Source: an uncultured Caulobacteraceae bacterium (GTDB lineage: Bacteria; Pseudomonadota; Alphaproteobacteria; Caulobacterales; Caulobacteraceae). Taken from it: a stretch of 64,000 nucleotides of DNA. Where the stretch lies: the NCBI GenBank assembly GCA_937138625.1, contig CAKZPF010000006.1, forward strand, positions 334,202-398,201, in the 5' to 3' direction. Shown here piece after piece: positions 1 through 9,253 of the stretch. Below the pieces are notes generated by a model. It had not been told where the DNA came from. It made no database searches and worked only from the letters and a program-made list of their open reading frames with translations. Every line of letters starts with the position of its first letter. Position 1 is the stretch's first letter. Both the position numbers and the translations under genes were made by a program.

Positions 1-557
1 CTTTTGGCTTCCACCGCCGAAAGATAGCGACTGTTGGCCCAGCTGATTTCGCCATGGGCGTTCAACCGCCAGGCTGGGAAGGGCGCGCGTTCTAGCATAT
101 CGGCCAGGCTGTTGATGTCGGACGGTGTTTTGGTCTTGTCCTCGGCCTTAACGGCCCAAATCACAGGGCGGCCGTTGTTCAAGTTGCCCTCAAGGATCAA
201 GCGCTCACCGGCCGGGGCTCGACAGGTCTGGGAAAAGCTGCGGCCATGTTCCAGCAGGTCCGTGATCACGGTTTCAGCGGGGTGACCGTTGTCGAGCGTG
301 AGCTTGCAAAAGGCCTGATAGATGGCTTCGGCATCAGCGCGGTCATCCAGGCCCAACAGTTTGCGCACCATATGGGTGCCGGCGTGCGGCACCGTCAGGG
401 TTTTCTGCCCTGCCCCGTCATCCAAGATCAGGCCAAGACCCGGCAGCGTTACGATCAGGCGCTGGGGCTGGCCCGGGGACTTGCGAAAGGCCAAGGCCGC
501 GGCAAGGGCCACCCCCCCCACGGCCATCAATCCGGCGGCGAAAACTCCGCTGTCCAT
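1..557 (-). CDS. Membrane-anchored PAS/sensor-kinase-like protein, N-terminal part
   Basis: Open frame running off the left edge; 185 codons are visible from an ATG at 557 with no stop. Residues 4-23 form one hydrophobic segment (AAGLMAVGGVALAAALAF) followed by basic residues, so the rest should face the cytoplasm. The next stretch (about residues 28-165) is globular, and the last visible residues (FPAWRLNAHGEISWAN) look like the opening of a PAS domain. A single N-terminal anchor followed by PAS modules is the plan of DivL-type and related alphaproteobacterial kinases; the kinase core, if present, lies outside the window. It is on the same strand as ahcY but separated from it by 156 bases and a hairpin. 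Function is inferred from layout only. Confidence 0.6.
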   Translation of the reverse strand, partial: MDSGVFAAGLMAVGGVALAAALAFRKSPGQPQRLIVTLPGLGLILDDGAGQKTLTVPHAGTHMVRKLLGLDDRADAEAIYQAFCKLTLDNGHPAETVITDLLEHGRSFSQTCRAPAGERLILEGNLNNGRPVIWAVKAEDKTKTPSDINSLADMLERAPFPAWRLNAHGEISWANSRYLSAVEAK

Positions 558-677
558 ACGCGCTTCAGTCCCCCAACGTTCGTGTCCTTAGCGAATCAGA
601 GAATAGCGCGAATTGGGCGGTGTCGGTAGGGAGAAGGTTAACGAAGCGTTAACCCTTTTCCTCCTGAACCGATAAGA

Positions 678-703
678 GACGGAAAACCTTACGGCTTTCC
701 GTC
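678..703 (-). terminator. Hairpin downstream of ahcY
   Basis: An 8-bp perfect stem (GACGGAAA / TTTCCGTC) with two further G-C pairs beyond one mismatch closes a 4-base loop 11 bases after the ahcY stop. The U-tract on the ahcY strand is poor (TCTTATC), so termination may be only partial. Confidence 0.5.
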
Positions 704-713
704 CGACTTTTTG

Positions 714-2120
714 TTAGTAACGGTAATGATCCGGCTTGAACGGTCCCTCGGCGGGGATGCCGATATAGCTGGCTTGCTCGTCTGACAGTTTGGTCAACTG
801 CACACCCAGTTTTTCTAGGTGCAACATAGCGACCTTTTCATCCAAGGTTTTGGGCAGGGTATAGACTTTGTTCTCGTACTGGCTACGGTTCACGAAAAGC
901 TCGATCTGGGCCAGGGTTTGGTTGGTGAAGGAGGCACTCATCACAAAGCTGGGGTGACCGGTGGCGTTGCCCAAATTCACCAAACGTCCTTCCGACAACA
1001 CAATGATGGCGCTGTCATCGGGGAATTTCACTTCATGGACCTGGGGTTTGATCTCGGTCCATTGGAAGTTTTTCAGGGCCCCGATTTGGATTTCGCTGTC
1101 AAAGTGGCCGATGTTGCAAACAATGGCGTTGTGCTTCATGGCCCGCATGTGATCGACGGTGATGACGTCTTTGTTGCCGGTGGCGGTAACAAAGATATCG
1201 GCGTTGCTGACCACGTCATCCAAGGTGCGCACTTCATAGCCTTCCATAGCCGCTTGCAATGCGCAAATGGGGTCAATTTCGGTGACGATCACCCGGGCGC
1301 CACCGGCGCGCAGGCTTTCGGCCGAGCCTTTGCCCACATCACCATAGCCACAAACGACGGCGACTTTGCCGGCCAGCATCACATCGGTGGCGCGGCGGAT
1401 GGCATCGACCAGGCTTTCACGGCAGCCATAAAGATTGTCGAATTTTGACTTGGTGACGCTGTCATTGACGTTGATGGCAGGGAAGGGCAGGCGGCCTTGC
1501 TTTTCCAGCTGATATAGACGGTGGACACCGGTTGTGGTTTCCTCGGACACGCCTTGGATGGCGCTGCGCAGCGTTTTGAACCAGCCTTTGGGCTTGCTGT
1601 TCAAATACGCCTTGAGGGTTGCGAAAAAGGCGACCTCTTCTTCGTTTTGCGGATTGTCCAAAACGCTGGGGTTGTCTTCGGCCTCGGCACCCAGGATGAC
1701 AAACATGGTGGCGTCCCCGCCGTCATCCAGAATGATGTTGGGGGTGGTTTCGCCCCACTCGAAGATTTTGCCCACATAAGCCCAGTATTCTTCCAGTGTT
1801 TCGCCTTTTTTGGCGAACACGGGCGTGCCGGTGGCGGCGATGGCGGCGGCGGCGTGGTCTTGGGTCGAGAAAATGTTGCAGCTGGCCCAACGCACCTCGG
1901 CGCCCAAGGCTTGCAGGGTCTCGATCAGCACCGCGGTCTGCACGGTCATGTGCAGGCAGCCGGCGATGCGCGCGCCTTTCAAGGGCTGGCTCGCGCCAAA
2001 CTCGGTGCGGGTTTGCATCAGGCCGGGCATTTCATGCTCGGCGAGATCGATTTCTTTGCGGCCAAAGGGGGCGAGGTCCATATTGGCGATGGCAAAATCA
2101 TGGGTCATTGCTGTGTCCAT
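714..2120 (-). CDS. ahcY: Adenosylhomocysteinase (S-adenosyl-L-homocysteine hydrolase)
   Basis: Cytoplasmic NAD-dependent enzyme that splits S-adenosylhomocysteine into adenosine and homocysteine, completing the activated methyl cycle. The 468-residue product has the usual length. The NAD-binding segment [15 protein letters not shown] is present, with the upstream substrate-domain residues around DDGGDAT and the EVKFPDD / [13 protein letters not shown] region, and the C-terminal KPDHYRY that reaches into the neighbouring subunit's cofactor site. The start at 2120 is preceded by GGAG nine bases upstream; a second in-frame ATG lies 12 bases later. The gene begins 41 bases after the ChvG-like kinase stop on the same strand, so the two are probably cotranscribed. 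In Rhizobiales chvG and ahcY are also close, separated there by hprK and PTS genes that are absent here. Confidence 0.97.
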   Translation of the reverse strand: MDTAMTHDFAIANMDLAPFGRKEIDLAEHEMPGLMQTRTEFGASQPLKGARIAGCLHMTVQTAVLIETLQALGAEVRWASCNIFSTQDHAAAAIAATGTPVFAKKGETLEEYWAYVGKIFEWGETTPNIILDDGGDATMFVILGAEAEDNPSVLDNPQNEEEVAFFATLKAYLNSKPKGWFKTLRSAIQGVSEETTTGVHRLYQLEKQGRLPFPAINVNDSVTKSKFDNLYGCRESLVDAIRRATDVMLAGKVAVVCGYGDVGKGSAESLRAGGARVIVTEIDPICALQAAMEGYEVRTLDDVVSNADIFVTATGNKDVITVDHMRAMKHNAIVCNIGHFDSEIQIGALKNFQWTEIKPQVHEVKFPDDSAIIVLSEGRLVNLGNATGHPSFVMSASFTNQTLAQIELFVNRSQYENKVYTLPKTLDEKVAMLHLEKLGVQLTKLSDEQASYIGIPAEGPFKPDHYRY

Positions 2121-2161
2121 TGTTCAGTCTCCAGAAAACGTCAGTGAAATCCTGGTGTTTA

Positions 2162-3658
2162 TTAGGCCTTTTGTTGGGGAAAGGCCACCACAAATCGAGC
2201 CCCTTGGATCTGGCCGTGCTCATCCGTTCGATTTTCCGCACGGATCTGACCGCCGCAGATCTCGATGATCTGTTGGGCGATGGCCAAGCCCAAGCCGGAG
2301 TGCTGACCGGGACCTTTGCTGGTGTTAGGGCGGTGCGTGTAAAAGCGCTTAAAGATATGCGGCAGGCTTTCGGGCGCAATGCCAGGACCATCATCGTCAA
2401 CATGGATCTCAACCTGGCCATCTGTCGCCTGCACCCCCACCCGCACGCAACCGCCAGCGGGACTAAAGGTCAGGGCGTTGTCAATCAGATTGCGCACCAC
2501 GCGGCCCAAAGGATCCTCGAGGCCTCGAACCCACAGCGGGCCATCGCTTTCGGATGTTAGCTGCACGCTGACGTTCCGATCATGTTCGAGATGACCATAA
2601 GCCCTAACGATATCCCCCACCAATGCGCTCAGGTCCAGAACGCCCATGGGTGCGGTGGCGGCTTCGGCCTCCAGGCGGCTCGCGGCCAAAATTTCACTGA
2701 CCAAGCGGTCGATGCGCGCCACATCATGGGCGATGATTTTGCGCAATTGGTCTTTGTCGGCTTCGGTCTCCACCACTTCCAAGGTTTCAATGGCCGAGCG
2801 AATGGAGGCCAGCGGATTTTTCAACTCGTGCGCCACATCGCCCGCAAATTGTGCGCTCAGTTCGGCGCGTTCCGTCAGGCGTGTGGTCATGGCCTCGAGG
2901 GCGCGGGCTAGGTGGCCAATCTCGTCTTTGCGGGCCATCATTTTGGGCACTTGCAAGCGACGGCGTGTGCCCAGGCGCACCTGGTCAGCGGCACGCGCCA
3001 GGCGGATCATGGGCCGCACCACCGCACCCGCCAGCCAGGCGTTGGAGATGATCAATACCATCAAGGCGGCGATCACAAAGGGCAACAACGCGCGCCGTTC
3101 AGCGGCAATCACACTGTCGATATCAGTGCCATCCAGCACCAAAACCCCCAAGACCGCTTGCACCCGCTGAATGGGTACGGCCACGCGGGCCACATGTAGG
3201 CCATGGGGGGTGTGGCGCTCGCCGGTGACCACCTCGCCGCGCAGCACCTGGGCCATTTCGTCTTGGCTGAGGGGGCTGCTGAGTGGCAAACGGACCATGG
3301 GTTTGGCGCCTCGCCGTTCAGGCAGGGCCCGTTGCTGAATGTCATGGGAGACCGCGGCATGGGAAGCGATCAGCCGCCCTTCGCGATCATACAGCCGCAA
3401 ATCTGTGGTGGCCGAAAGGGGGATGCGCTCCAGCACCAACATCGCACGATCAGCTTCCAGCATCGGCTCGGGGTCGCCGACAGTGGCCACATCCGCCAAA
3501 ATGCCCGACACCAACCCCGCCTGAGACAACAGCCCGTCAATGCGGGCCTCTACCAGGCCCTTGCGCATTTGGTTCAGCCATAGGCTGCCCATCACCAAAA
3601 CCAACAGGGCCAAACCATTGAGCAACACGGCCCGCCGCGCCAAGGGAGAGCGCATCAT
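2162..3658 (-). CDS. ChvG-like sensor histidine kinase
   Basis: Inner-membrane two-component kinase of 498 residues. TM1 is about residues 11-28 and continues into LNQMRKGLVEARI, which resembles the start of the ChvG stimulus-sensing domain. A periplasmic region follows to about 190, TM2 is about 192-213, then a HAMP linker. The phosphoacceptor is His277 in FAGDVAHELKNPLAS. The ATP-binding domain shows an N box (NLIDNA), a G1 box (DDGPGIAP) and a G2 box (GLGLAIA). ChvG/ExoS kinases of Rhizobiales respond to acid or envelope stress with regulator ChvI and are about 590 residues; this one is shorter, and no regulator or hprK gene is adjacent. The start could be 3658 or 3655. Confidence 0.85.
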   Translation of the reverse strand: MMRSPLARRAVLLNGLALLVLVMGSLWLNQMRKGLVEARIDGLLSQAGLVSGILADVATVGDPEPMLEADRAMLVLERIPLSATTDLRLYDREGRLIASHAAVSHDIQQRALPERRGAKPMVRLPLSSPLSQDEMAQVLRGEVVTGERHTPHGLHVARVAVPIQRVQAVLGVLVLDGTDIDSVIAAERRALLPFVIAALMVLIISNAWLAGAVVRPMIRLARAADQVRLGTRRRLQVPKMMARKDEIGHLARALEAMTTRLTERAELSAQFAGDVAHELKNPLASIRSAIETLEVVETEADKDQLRKIIAHDVARIDRLVSEILAASRLEAEAATAPMGVLDLSALVGDIVRAYGHLEHDRNVSVQLTSESDGPLWVRGLEDPLGRVVRNLIDNALTFSPAGGCVRVGVQATDGQVEIHVDDDGPGIAPESLPHIFKRFYTHRPNTSKGPGQHSGLGLAIAQQIIEICGGQIRAENRTDEHGQIQGARFVVAFPQQKA

Positions 3659-3740
3659 GATCCCACCATCATATCCGCCAAAGCCAACCGCATACCGCCA
3701 ACAGACCGCAGCTTTGGGGGTGTGTCAATTGTTCGAAGCG

Positions 3741-4100
3741 TCATGAGGCCGAGGACCCGAAGCGCTGACGGAGATACTGATAGCACCAGGCGCCCAGTGC
3801 CACGCCAACGCCATTGGCGAGCATATCAAGCCACGAGGCCTCGCGCCCGGCCGTGCCCCAGCCTTGCAACAGTTCCATCACCACGCCCATGGCCACCAGA
3901 CCCAGACCCAGCGCCAACCGAGACCGCCCCCGGGTGGCCGCCAACGCCATCAGCATCAACAGCCCATAGGCCCCCATGTGCTGGAATTTATCCAAAATAT
4001 GAGACGGTGTGCGCAGCGGCGTGTCCGCCGCCAAAGAGCCATAGGCCACCAGCCCCAACACCAGCAGAAATCCCACCACAAAGACAAACCGCTTTTTCAT
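3741..4100 (-). CDS. VanZ-like membrane protein
   Basis: A 119-residue protein with three or four membrane segments (about residues 4-22, 44-58, 66-86, 96-112). The motif [12 protein letters not shown] (acidic residue and His just before a helix) is typical of VanZ-like proteins, whose biochemical role is mostly unknown. The frame stays open upstream of 4100, but that part overlaps the divergent pterin dehydratase and lacks coding character; the ATG at 4100 is preceded by GGGACGAGC and begins a proper hydrophobic helix. It lies 82 bases upstream of the ChvG-like kinase on the same strand and could be its operon leader. Confidence 0.75.
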   Translation of the reverse strand: MKKRFVFVVGFLLVLGLVAYGSLAADTPLRTPSHILDKFQHMGAYGLLMLMALAATRGRSRLALGLGLVAMGVVMELLQGWGTAGREASWLDMLANGVGVALGAWCYQYLRQRFGSSAS

Positions 4101-4215
4101 GCTCGTCCCATGCCCGGAAATCACGGATCTGGCAAGACGAGGCCCGATGCTGGCCTTGTCAGTGGCGTGCGGACACGGTACCCAAAGGCAGGAACACAAA
4201 ACACAGGAGACAGCC

Positions 4216-4506
4216 ATGACCACCACCATGACCCGACTGGGTGCCGAGGCCACCATCAAAGACCTGAACGGTTGGTCAATTGTGGATGGCCGCGACGCCA
4301 TCAAAAAGACCTTCAAATTTTCGGATTTTAATGCGGCCTTTGGTTTCATGAGCCGCGTGGCCCTGCATGCCGACAAAAATGATCACCACCCCGAGTGGTT
4401 CAATGTTTACAACACGGTCGAGGTGACGTTGTCCACGCATGACGCCGATGGCGTCACGGAAAAAGACGTGAAATTGGCCAAATTTATGGATCAGCTGACG
4501 AGCTAA
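4216..4506 (+). CDS. phhB: 4a-hydroxytetrahydrobiopterin dehydratase (pterin-4a-carbinolamine dehydratase)
   Basis: Recycles the pterin-4a-carbinolamine formed by aromatic amino acid hydroxylases. At 96 residues it has exactly the family length. The signature region is intact: [17 protein letters not shown], with the paired His residues and Pro-Glu-Trp used in catalysis, then [13 protein letters not shown]. The ATG at 4216 is preceded by AGGAGA at ideal distance. It is divergent from the VanZ-like gene and convergent with the small exported protein at 4.5-4.9 kb. No phenylalanine hydroxylase gene is in the window, so its partner enzyme is unknown; free-standing copies are common in bacteria. 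Confidence 0.93.
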   Translation: MTTTMTRLGAEATIKDLNGWSIVDGRDAIKKTFKFSDFNAAFGFMSRVALHADKNDHHPEWFNVYNTVEVTLSTHDADGVTEKDVKLAKFMDQLTS

Positions 4507-4512
4507 GACCGC

Positions 4513-4914
4513 CTAGTTGACGATCACCGACCCCATCAGCAACTCAGCCCCTTCTTTGCCCAGGGCCTCGTCGGTGGCGCGTTGCAGGTTGCGGGCCAAG
4601 GTTTCGACGTCAGGCACGGTTCCGGGCCGATAATAGGACATGGAAAAGCGCGTCAGGGCCTGATTGTGGGCGGCCCGCAGGCGCGGGGCAATTTGCTCGG
4701 CGTATTCTCGCAAATCTTCGTCTTTGATGACCAGGCCGATTTCAATGTTCATAATCCCACTGAACCGGTAGGGCCCCCCAACCGAGGCGGTCAAAGGCGG
4801 CAACATCAAAAAGTTGGTATCGGCCGTCACCTTTTTCTGTTTTGACGCAGCAAAAGCGGGCGAGGCCCCCATCAGGGCCGCGACACAGATCATCAGACAT
4901 AGACGTTTCATCAT
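4513..4914 (-). CDS. Small exported protein, weakly FliL-like
   Basis: About 133 residues with a standard Sec signal peptide: Met-Met-Lys-Arg, a hydrophobic core, and a probable cleavage after SPAFA. The mature part carries MLPPLTASVGG and INIEIGLVIKD-type beta segments followed by helices (EYAEQIAPRLRAAH) and a final strand MGSVIVN. This order of strands and helices resembles the periplasmic domain of flagellar FliL proteins, but no flagellar genes are nearby and the match is weak. The ATG at 4914 or 4911 is preferred over an in-frame GTG at 4920. A TATACT sequence lies just upstream, so the message may be nearly leaderless. It ends 6 bases from the convergent dehydratase gene. Confidence 0.65.
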   Translation of the reverse strand: MMKRLCLMICVAALMGASPAFAASKQKKVTADTNFLMLPPLTASVGGPYRFSGIMNIEIGLVIKDEDLREYAEQIAPRLRAAHNQALTRFSMSYYRPGTVPDVETLARNLQRATDEALGKEGAELLMGSVIVN

Positions 4915-4982
4915 CCACACAGTATAGCGGATGGGCGTTTACAAACCGTTGCCCGGCAGCAGATTTTCGCGGCTATGCGCGA

Positions 4983-5360
4983 TCAGCTGGCGACGGTTTC
5001 CACTGATTTCAGCCATTGGCGAGCGGCATCGAGCTCATCGCGTTTAAAGGTGCGCACCTCGCACGGCAAAATGGCGCCAAAAAAGCGGGCAAAGGGCCCA
5101 AGCCAACCCAGATCCGAGACCACGGCGCAGTGGCTGTAATCTTTCATGTGTTTGAAATCGAACTTGGCCCCTTCCCACCACAAGCTGGCGTCGAAGCCAT
5201 CATAGTGGCGAATGTCTTCCAGGATCTTCACGGGGCCGTGGGCTTTGATAAAGGCTTCAAAGCGCGGCATGATCTCGTCATACTCGGCTTTGGTGACTTT
5301 GCCGTCGATGATGATTTCCACCAGATTGTGTTCGGGGTCTTCGCGATACTGTGTGGTCAT
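4983..5360 (-). CDS. STAS/SpoIIAA-like domain protein
   Basis: A 125-residue soluble protein. It begins with alternating strands (NLVEIIIDGKVTKAEYDE) typical of the SpoIIAA-like family (STAS/SEC14 fold), then KILEDIRHYDGFD and a tryptophan-rich helix (SLWWEGAKFDFKH). The C-terminus FKRDELDAARQWLKS is the usual closing helix. Members of this family are widespread in marine proteobacteria and cyanobacteria; their ligand is not established. The frame is open further upstream, but the ATG at 5360 has a strong AGGAGG ribosome site eight bases before it, whereas the longer version would reach into the tRNA-Ala promoter. It looks monocistronic. Confidence 0.82.
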   Translation of the reverse strand: MTTQYREDPEHNLVEIIIDGKVTKAEYDEIMPRFEAFIKAHGPVKILEDIRHYDGFDASLWWEGAKFDFKHMKDYSHCAVVSDLGWLGPFARFFGAILPCEVRTFKRDELDAARQWLKSVETVAS

Positions 5361-5474
5361 GGGGGCCTCCTGTTGGTCTGTGTGATTGTTGTTCTGTTTC
5401 GGCAGTTTAACAGGCCGCGCATCAACAGGCCATAGTGACCCCGCGCCGCGGCACGGGCAGGCCACCGGATCATC

Positions 5475-5503
5475 TTGACAGAGGGCAGTCGCGCGCCTAA
5501 TCA
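5475..5503 (+). promoter_or_regulatory. Sigma70-type promoter of tRNA-Ala
   Basis: A perfect -35 TTGACA at 5475-5480 and a -10 TAATCA at 5498-5503 are separated by 17 bases. The expected start site is only a few bases before the tRNA at 5514. Confidence 0.8.
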
Positions 5504-5513
5504 CGGGGGCGAT

Positions 5514-5589
<76 letters not shown>

Positions 5590-5692
5590 TTTTTTCGCTC
5601 GCGGCCGTTTCGCTGCGCTCAAGGCCTCCGCGGGGGCGGCCTGACCGGCCGACGTGCCGTCGCACGCGCCGCCTCATTTCACTCGGCGGATT

Positions 5693-6568
5693 TTATGTTT
5701 CCTGCAGGGTTGGCCGCTGTTCTGGGGCAAATTTTACAGAACAAGCGCCTAACACTGCTGATAATGCAATTATGAAGGTGAAGACGGCTATAGCAAATTG
5801 TATACGTACGGAATCCAGATGCCGCCTCTTGTTTTCTTGGTAACCCGCTAGCGTGTTTATAGCTTTTGGCGTAACTGTATAGTAAATATCTTTGCGCACG
5901 AGATCTCCGGACTCAGCAAATGCATCAAGTAAGAGATTCAAGCGATTTAGTGTTCTTTGGGAATTTGGATGGTGAATCCATCTTGTGGTGCGCAATTCGC
6001 TCATGAGACTAAAGGCGCTAAACTTATGTTCGAACGGGTCGTAGTGAGTATTTGCGATTTCTCGGTCAGGGCCCAAGTGTCTTTCAATGATATATTCAAG
6101 TAGAACCATATTGTCTCGGATAACCCAAAGGGGACGCTTATTGAAGTGCCACTGCGCTACATTGTTCCACATAATCCGGCCCCACACTTCAATTTTGAAA
6201 AGGCGAAATGTGTGGGCCCATAAAAGGCTGTGAGAATTTGTGTATTCTTCCCAATAATTCTTATAATAATGACTTATGCTAAGCGGGTGTTGAAGCGCAT
6301 CACTCAGTGGCATCTCTTCATCGACTACGAATGCTCCAGTGGCATCAGGCCTTCTGACGTCTAGAATACGGGTGTTGGGATCATACCCCACCACCATGAA
6401 TTCATTTGCAAAATAAATTAAATACCCATCGTTCTTTTGCGCGGATTCGCCAGTTAAAGGGATGCTGTTGGGTGCCTTTTTAGCAAGCAGCTTTGGCAAT
6501 AGTCTGTGAAGAATCTCTTCTGGGGTTGCTTTCTTTAAGGTCAATAATTTTTTCAGTCTGCCCAGCAT
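5693..6568 (-). CDS. AT-rich orphan protein with C-terminal membrane anchor
   Basis: A 291-residue product I do not recognise. Residues 1-250 are soluble, rich in Trp, Tyr and His (for example SHYYKNYWEEY and MWNNVAQWHFNKRPLW). About residues 195-248 (TRWIHHPNSQRTLNRL...YYTVTPKAINTL) look like a small winged-helix-like module. A single hydrophobic helix (about 257-280, FAIAVFTFIIALSAVLGAC) lies near the end, leaving a short tail, so the bulk probably sits on the cytoplasmic face. Base composition is clearly lower in GC than the flanking genes, and codon choice differs. It lies just downstream of tRNA-Ala, in the opposite direction, and has no operon partner. Recent acquisition is likely; function unknown. 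Confidence 0.75.
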   Translation of the reverse strand: MLGRLKKLLTLKKATPEEILHRLLPKLLAKKAPNSIPLTGESAQKNDGYLIYFANEFMVVGYDPNTRILDVRRPDATGAFVVDEEMPLSDALQHPLSISHYYKNYWEEYTNSHSLLWAHTFRLFKIEVWGRIMWNNVAQWHFNKRPLWVIRDNMVLLEYIIERHLGPDREIANTHYDPFEHKFSAFSLMSELRTTRWIHHPNSQRTLNRLNLLLDAFAESGDLVRKDIYYTVTPKAINTLAGYQENKRRHLDSVRIQFAIAVFTFIIALSAVLGACSVKFAPEQRPTLQET

Positions 6569-6622
6569 TCTTTTATGATAGACATGGGTAAGAATAAGGC
6601 AACTCTAAAAAATTAGATCAAG

Positions 6623-7486
6623 CTATTGTTCCCCCCGCATAAACCGCACCATATCCTCAGTCACCGGGGCGGTGTGGGGCCACAAGCCTGACAGGGCGCT
6701 CATGATGCCGATATGCCCGAGCTCGGGGTAAATCTTGGTCTCGACTTGGCCGTCATGTTGACGAATGGCCGCGGCCAGCCGCTCGAGATTAAACTCGCCG
6801 ACCACATCATCGTCTGCGCCATGCAGTAACAGCATCGGCGGCTCGGTGCCGTTGACAAAGCGATCGACTTTCATCTCGTCATACCGCTCGGGCGGGCCAA
6901 AGACCTCGGTATAGGGGGCCTCTTTGGGCGTGAAGCTATAGGGCCCCGCCAGGCCAATAAAACTCTGGTAAATATCCGGCTTCAGGTCATGGGCGGCCAG
7001 GAAGCTTCGGTTGGCCAGCAGCATGGCCCCGATGTGCGCGCCGGCGGAATGCCCAGCCAGGTGCAGGGCCTTTAGGTCTCCGCCATGATCGGCGATGTTG
7101 TCCACCAGCCAGCGGCTGGCCAGGGCCAGATCCTCGACATAGCCAGGGTGGGTCTGGCGTGGATATTTGGCGTAATCGGCGATCACCACCACAAACCCGC
7201 GTTGGGTGAAGCGATTGGCCACAAACCGATATTGCCACCGTTCGCCATCGGTCCAGCCGCCGCCGTAAATGAACATTAAAACGGGCGCGGGGCCGCTAAC
7301 GTTGTGGGGTCGGTAAACATCCAGCTTCTGCCAGGGCTGTGGGCCATAGCTGTGGGTGCTGTGCACAGGGTTCGGGGGGATGCGGCTGGGTAAGTTCACC
7401 AAGAAAAACCCTGCCGACTGACAGGCGCTGAGGCTGAGGGAGATCATCACCGCCAGCACGGATCGAAAGGAGGAGGGCATGCTCAT
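6623..7486 (-). CDS. Alpha/beta hydrolase (esterase) lipoprotein
   Basis: A 287-residue lipid-anchored hydrolase of the carboxylesterase/BD-FAE type. The N-terminus is a lipoprotein signal with lipobox LSAC at about residues 21-24. The oxyanion-hole motif is IYGGGW, the nucleophile sits in GHSAG, the acid in GADDDVV, and the base in ELGHIG, so all catalytic elements are in place. The frame is open for 39 more codons upstream, but that extension lacks coding character and would bury the signal peptide, so the ATG at 7486 (or 7480) is chosen. The natural ester substrate is unknown. It is divergent from the SulP transporter, with about 150 bases between them. Confidence 0.85.
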   Translation of the reverse strand: MSMPSSFRSVLAVMISLSLSACQSAGFFLVNLPSRIPPNPVHSTHSYGPQPWQKLDVYRPHNVSGPAPVLMFIYGGGWTDGERWQYRFVANRFTQRGFVVVIADYAKYPRQTHPGYVEDLALASRWLVDNIADHGGDLKALHLAGHSAGAHIGAMLLANRSFLAAHDLKPDIYQSFIGLAGPYSFTPKEAPYTEVFGPPERYDEMKVDRFVNGTEPPMLLLHGADDDVVGEFNLERLAAAIRQHDGQVETKIYPELGHIGIMSALSGLWPHTAPVTEDMVRFMRGEQ

Positions 7487-7636
7487 GGCCCATAGCGTGC
7501 CTGTGGTCGCGTGCGGGGACAAGATGGGACGTGCGCCAGACTGTGAAGGCACTTGTGTTGCTAGGGGATTTCTGTAGGGTCGCGGCTTCGTTTTTTCCGC
7601 CAAAATGCGGTCAGACTCTCATCAGGACCCTTCGTT

Positions 7637-9196
7637 ATGTCATTGTCGTCTTATATTCCCCGTGACCCCCGTGCCATCAAAACCGAGGTCTTGTCAGGCC
7701 TGACCGTGGCGCTGGCCTTGGTGCCCGAGGCCGTGGCCTTTGCCTTTATCGCGGGCGTTGAGCCCTTGGTGGGTTTGTATGCAGCCTTTTTGGTGGGGTT
7801 GGTGACGTCCGTTTTTGGTGGCCGGCCCGGCATGATTTCCGGCGCGACCGGGGCCTTGGCCGTCGTTATGGTCAGTTTGGTGGCGCAACATGGCGTCGAG
7901 TATCTGTTCACCACCGTGGTGCTGATGGGCATTTTTCAGATGCTGGCCGGTGCGTTTCGCCTGGGGAAATTCATTCGTATGGTGCCGTACCCGGTGATGC
8001 TGGGGTTTGTGAACGGGCTGGCGATTGTGATTTTCCTATCGCAATTGGGGCAATTCAAAACCGTGATGCCAGACGGTTCGCTGTCGTGGCTGCCGGTACC
8101 CCAGATCATCATCATGTTGGGGGTGGCGGCGTTGACCATGTTGACCATTGTTGTGCTGCCACGTTTGACCAAAGCCTTCCCCGCGCCGCTGGCGGGGATA
8201 TTGGTGGCGACAGCAGCGGTGATTTTTACGGGCCTAGAGACCCGCACCGTGGGCGACTTGGCGCATATCGCCGGTGGCTTCCCCAGCTTTCATATCCCCA
8301 GCGTGCCCATCACCTTCGAGACCCTGCGCATCATCGTGCCCTATGCCTTGGTCTTGGCCGCCATTGGTCTGATCGAGAGCTTGCTGACCTTGACCTTGAT
8401 TGACGAGCTCACAGACACACGCGGGCGCAACAGCCGGGAATGTCTGGCCCAGGGTGCGGCCAATGTCCTTACCGGGTTTTTTGGGGGCATGGGCGGTTGC
8501 GCCATGATCGGCCAAAGCATGATCAACATCAATTCCGGCGCCCGTTATCGCTTGTCGGGCATTTGTGCGGCGCTGTTTTTGCTGTGCTTCATTTTGTTTG
8601 CTTCGCAATGGATCGAGATGATCCCTGTGGCGGCCTTGGTAGGTGTCATGTTCATTGTGGTGATCGCCACCTTTGAATGGTCGTCTTTGCGCATCATGGG
8701 CAAAATCCCGCGCGCGGATGCGTTTGTGATTGTGCTGGTTTCAGGGGTGACGGTGGTCACAGACTTGGCCATTGCCGTTGTGGTGGGCGTGATCGTTTCC
8801 GCCCTGGTGTTCGCTTGGCAATCCGCGCGCCATGTCTATACAGACGTCGTCGAGGAAACCGAGACCAAAAAGGTCTATGTGCTGCATGGGCAGTTGTTTT
8901 TTGCCTCCATCAGCACTTTCCGTGATCTGTTCTCGCCCAAAGAGGACCCAAAAGATGTGGTCATCGATTTTCGCCACTCGCGGGTTTGGGATCACTCGGC
9001 GCTGGAGGCCATTGATGCCTTGGCCGAGAAGTATATGCAAAATGGCACCCAACTGCATCTGCTGCACCTCAGCCCCGATTGCAAACGGCTGTTGCAAAAG
9101 GCGGGACACCTTGTGGAACCCGACGACGACAGCGATCCCCATTATCGCGTGGTGGTGGACTACAAAGACCACCCGCCCAGCAATGTGGTGGAATAA
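7637..9196 (+). CDS. SulP-family anion transporter with C-terminal STAS domain
   Basis: Inner-membrane permease of 519 residues. About the first 400 form the hydrophobic core with the SulP signature near the start (GLTVALALVPEAVAFAFIAGV) and conserved GLYAAF and GGRPGMISGATGA segments. After the last helix (about 380-400) comes a cytoplasmic STAS domain (about 410-510) with YVLHGQLFFASI and DFRHSRVWDHSALEAID. Family members carry sulfate, bicarbonate or other anions, some coupled to Na+; the substrate cannot be read from sequence. It is followed 57 bases later on the same strand by the DUF2946-like and barrel genes, so readthrough is possible, although a functional link is unclear. Confidence 0.93.
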   Translation: MSLSSYIPRDPRAIKTEVLSGLTVALALVPEAVAFAFIAGVEPLVGLYAAFLVGLVTSVFGGRPGMISGATGALAVVMVSLVAQHGVEYLFTTVVLMGIFQMLAGAFRLGKFIRMVPYPVMLGFVNGLAIVIFLSQLGQFKTVMPDGSLSWLPVPQIIIMLGVAALTMLTIVVLPRLTKAFPAPLAGILVATAAVIFTGLETRTVGDLAHIAGGFPSFHIPSVPITFETLRIIVPYALVLAAIGLIESLLTLTLIDELTDTRGRNSRECLAQGAANVLTGFFGGMGGCAMIGQSMININSGARYRLSGICAALFLLCFILFASQWIEMIPVAALVGVMFIVVIATFEWSSLRIMGKIPRADAFVIVLVSGVTVVTDLAIAVVVGVIVSALVFAWQSARHVYTDVVEETETKKVYVLHGQLFFASISTFRDLFSPKEDPKDVVIDFRHSRVWDHSALEAIDALAEKYMQNGTQLHLLHLSPDCKRLLQKAGHLVEPDDDSDPHYRVVVDYKDHPPSNVVE

Positions 9197-9253
9197 GGTG
9201 TGGGGCCTCGCTTTTGGCTTGTGCCTTTGGGGCCGTGCGGCTAAGTCACAGCC

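Noticed and set aside
819..2147. Long plus-strand frames opposite ahcY
   Set aside because: They are antisense shadows of a highly conserved enzyme and show no domain or ribosome-site support.
2098..2162. SAH or SAM riboswitch before ahcY
   Set aside because: Only 41 bases separate ahcY from the upstream gene, too little for a known riboswitch of these classes, and no matching structure is seen.
3722..4219. Plus-strand Pro/Arg-rich frame opposite the VanZ-like gene
   Set aside because: Low-complexity antisense frame; the VanZ-like reading has helices and a ribosome site.
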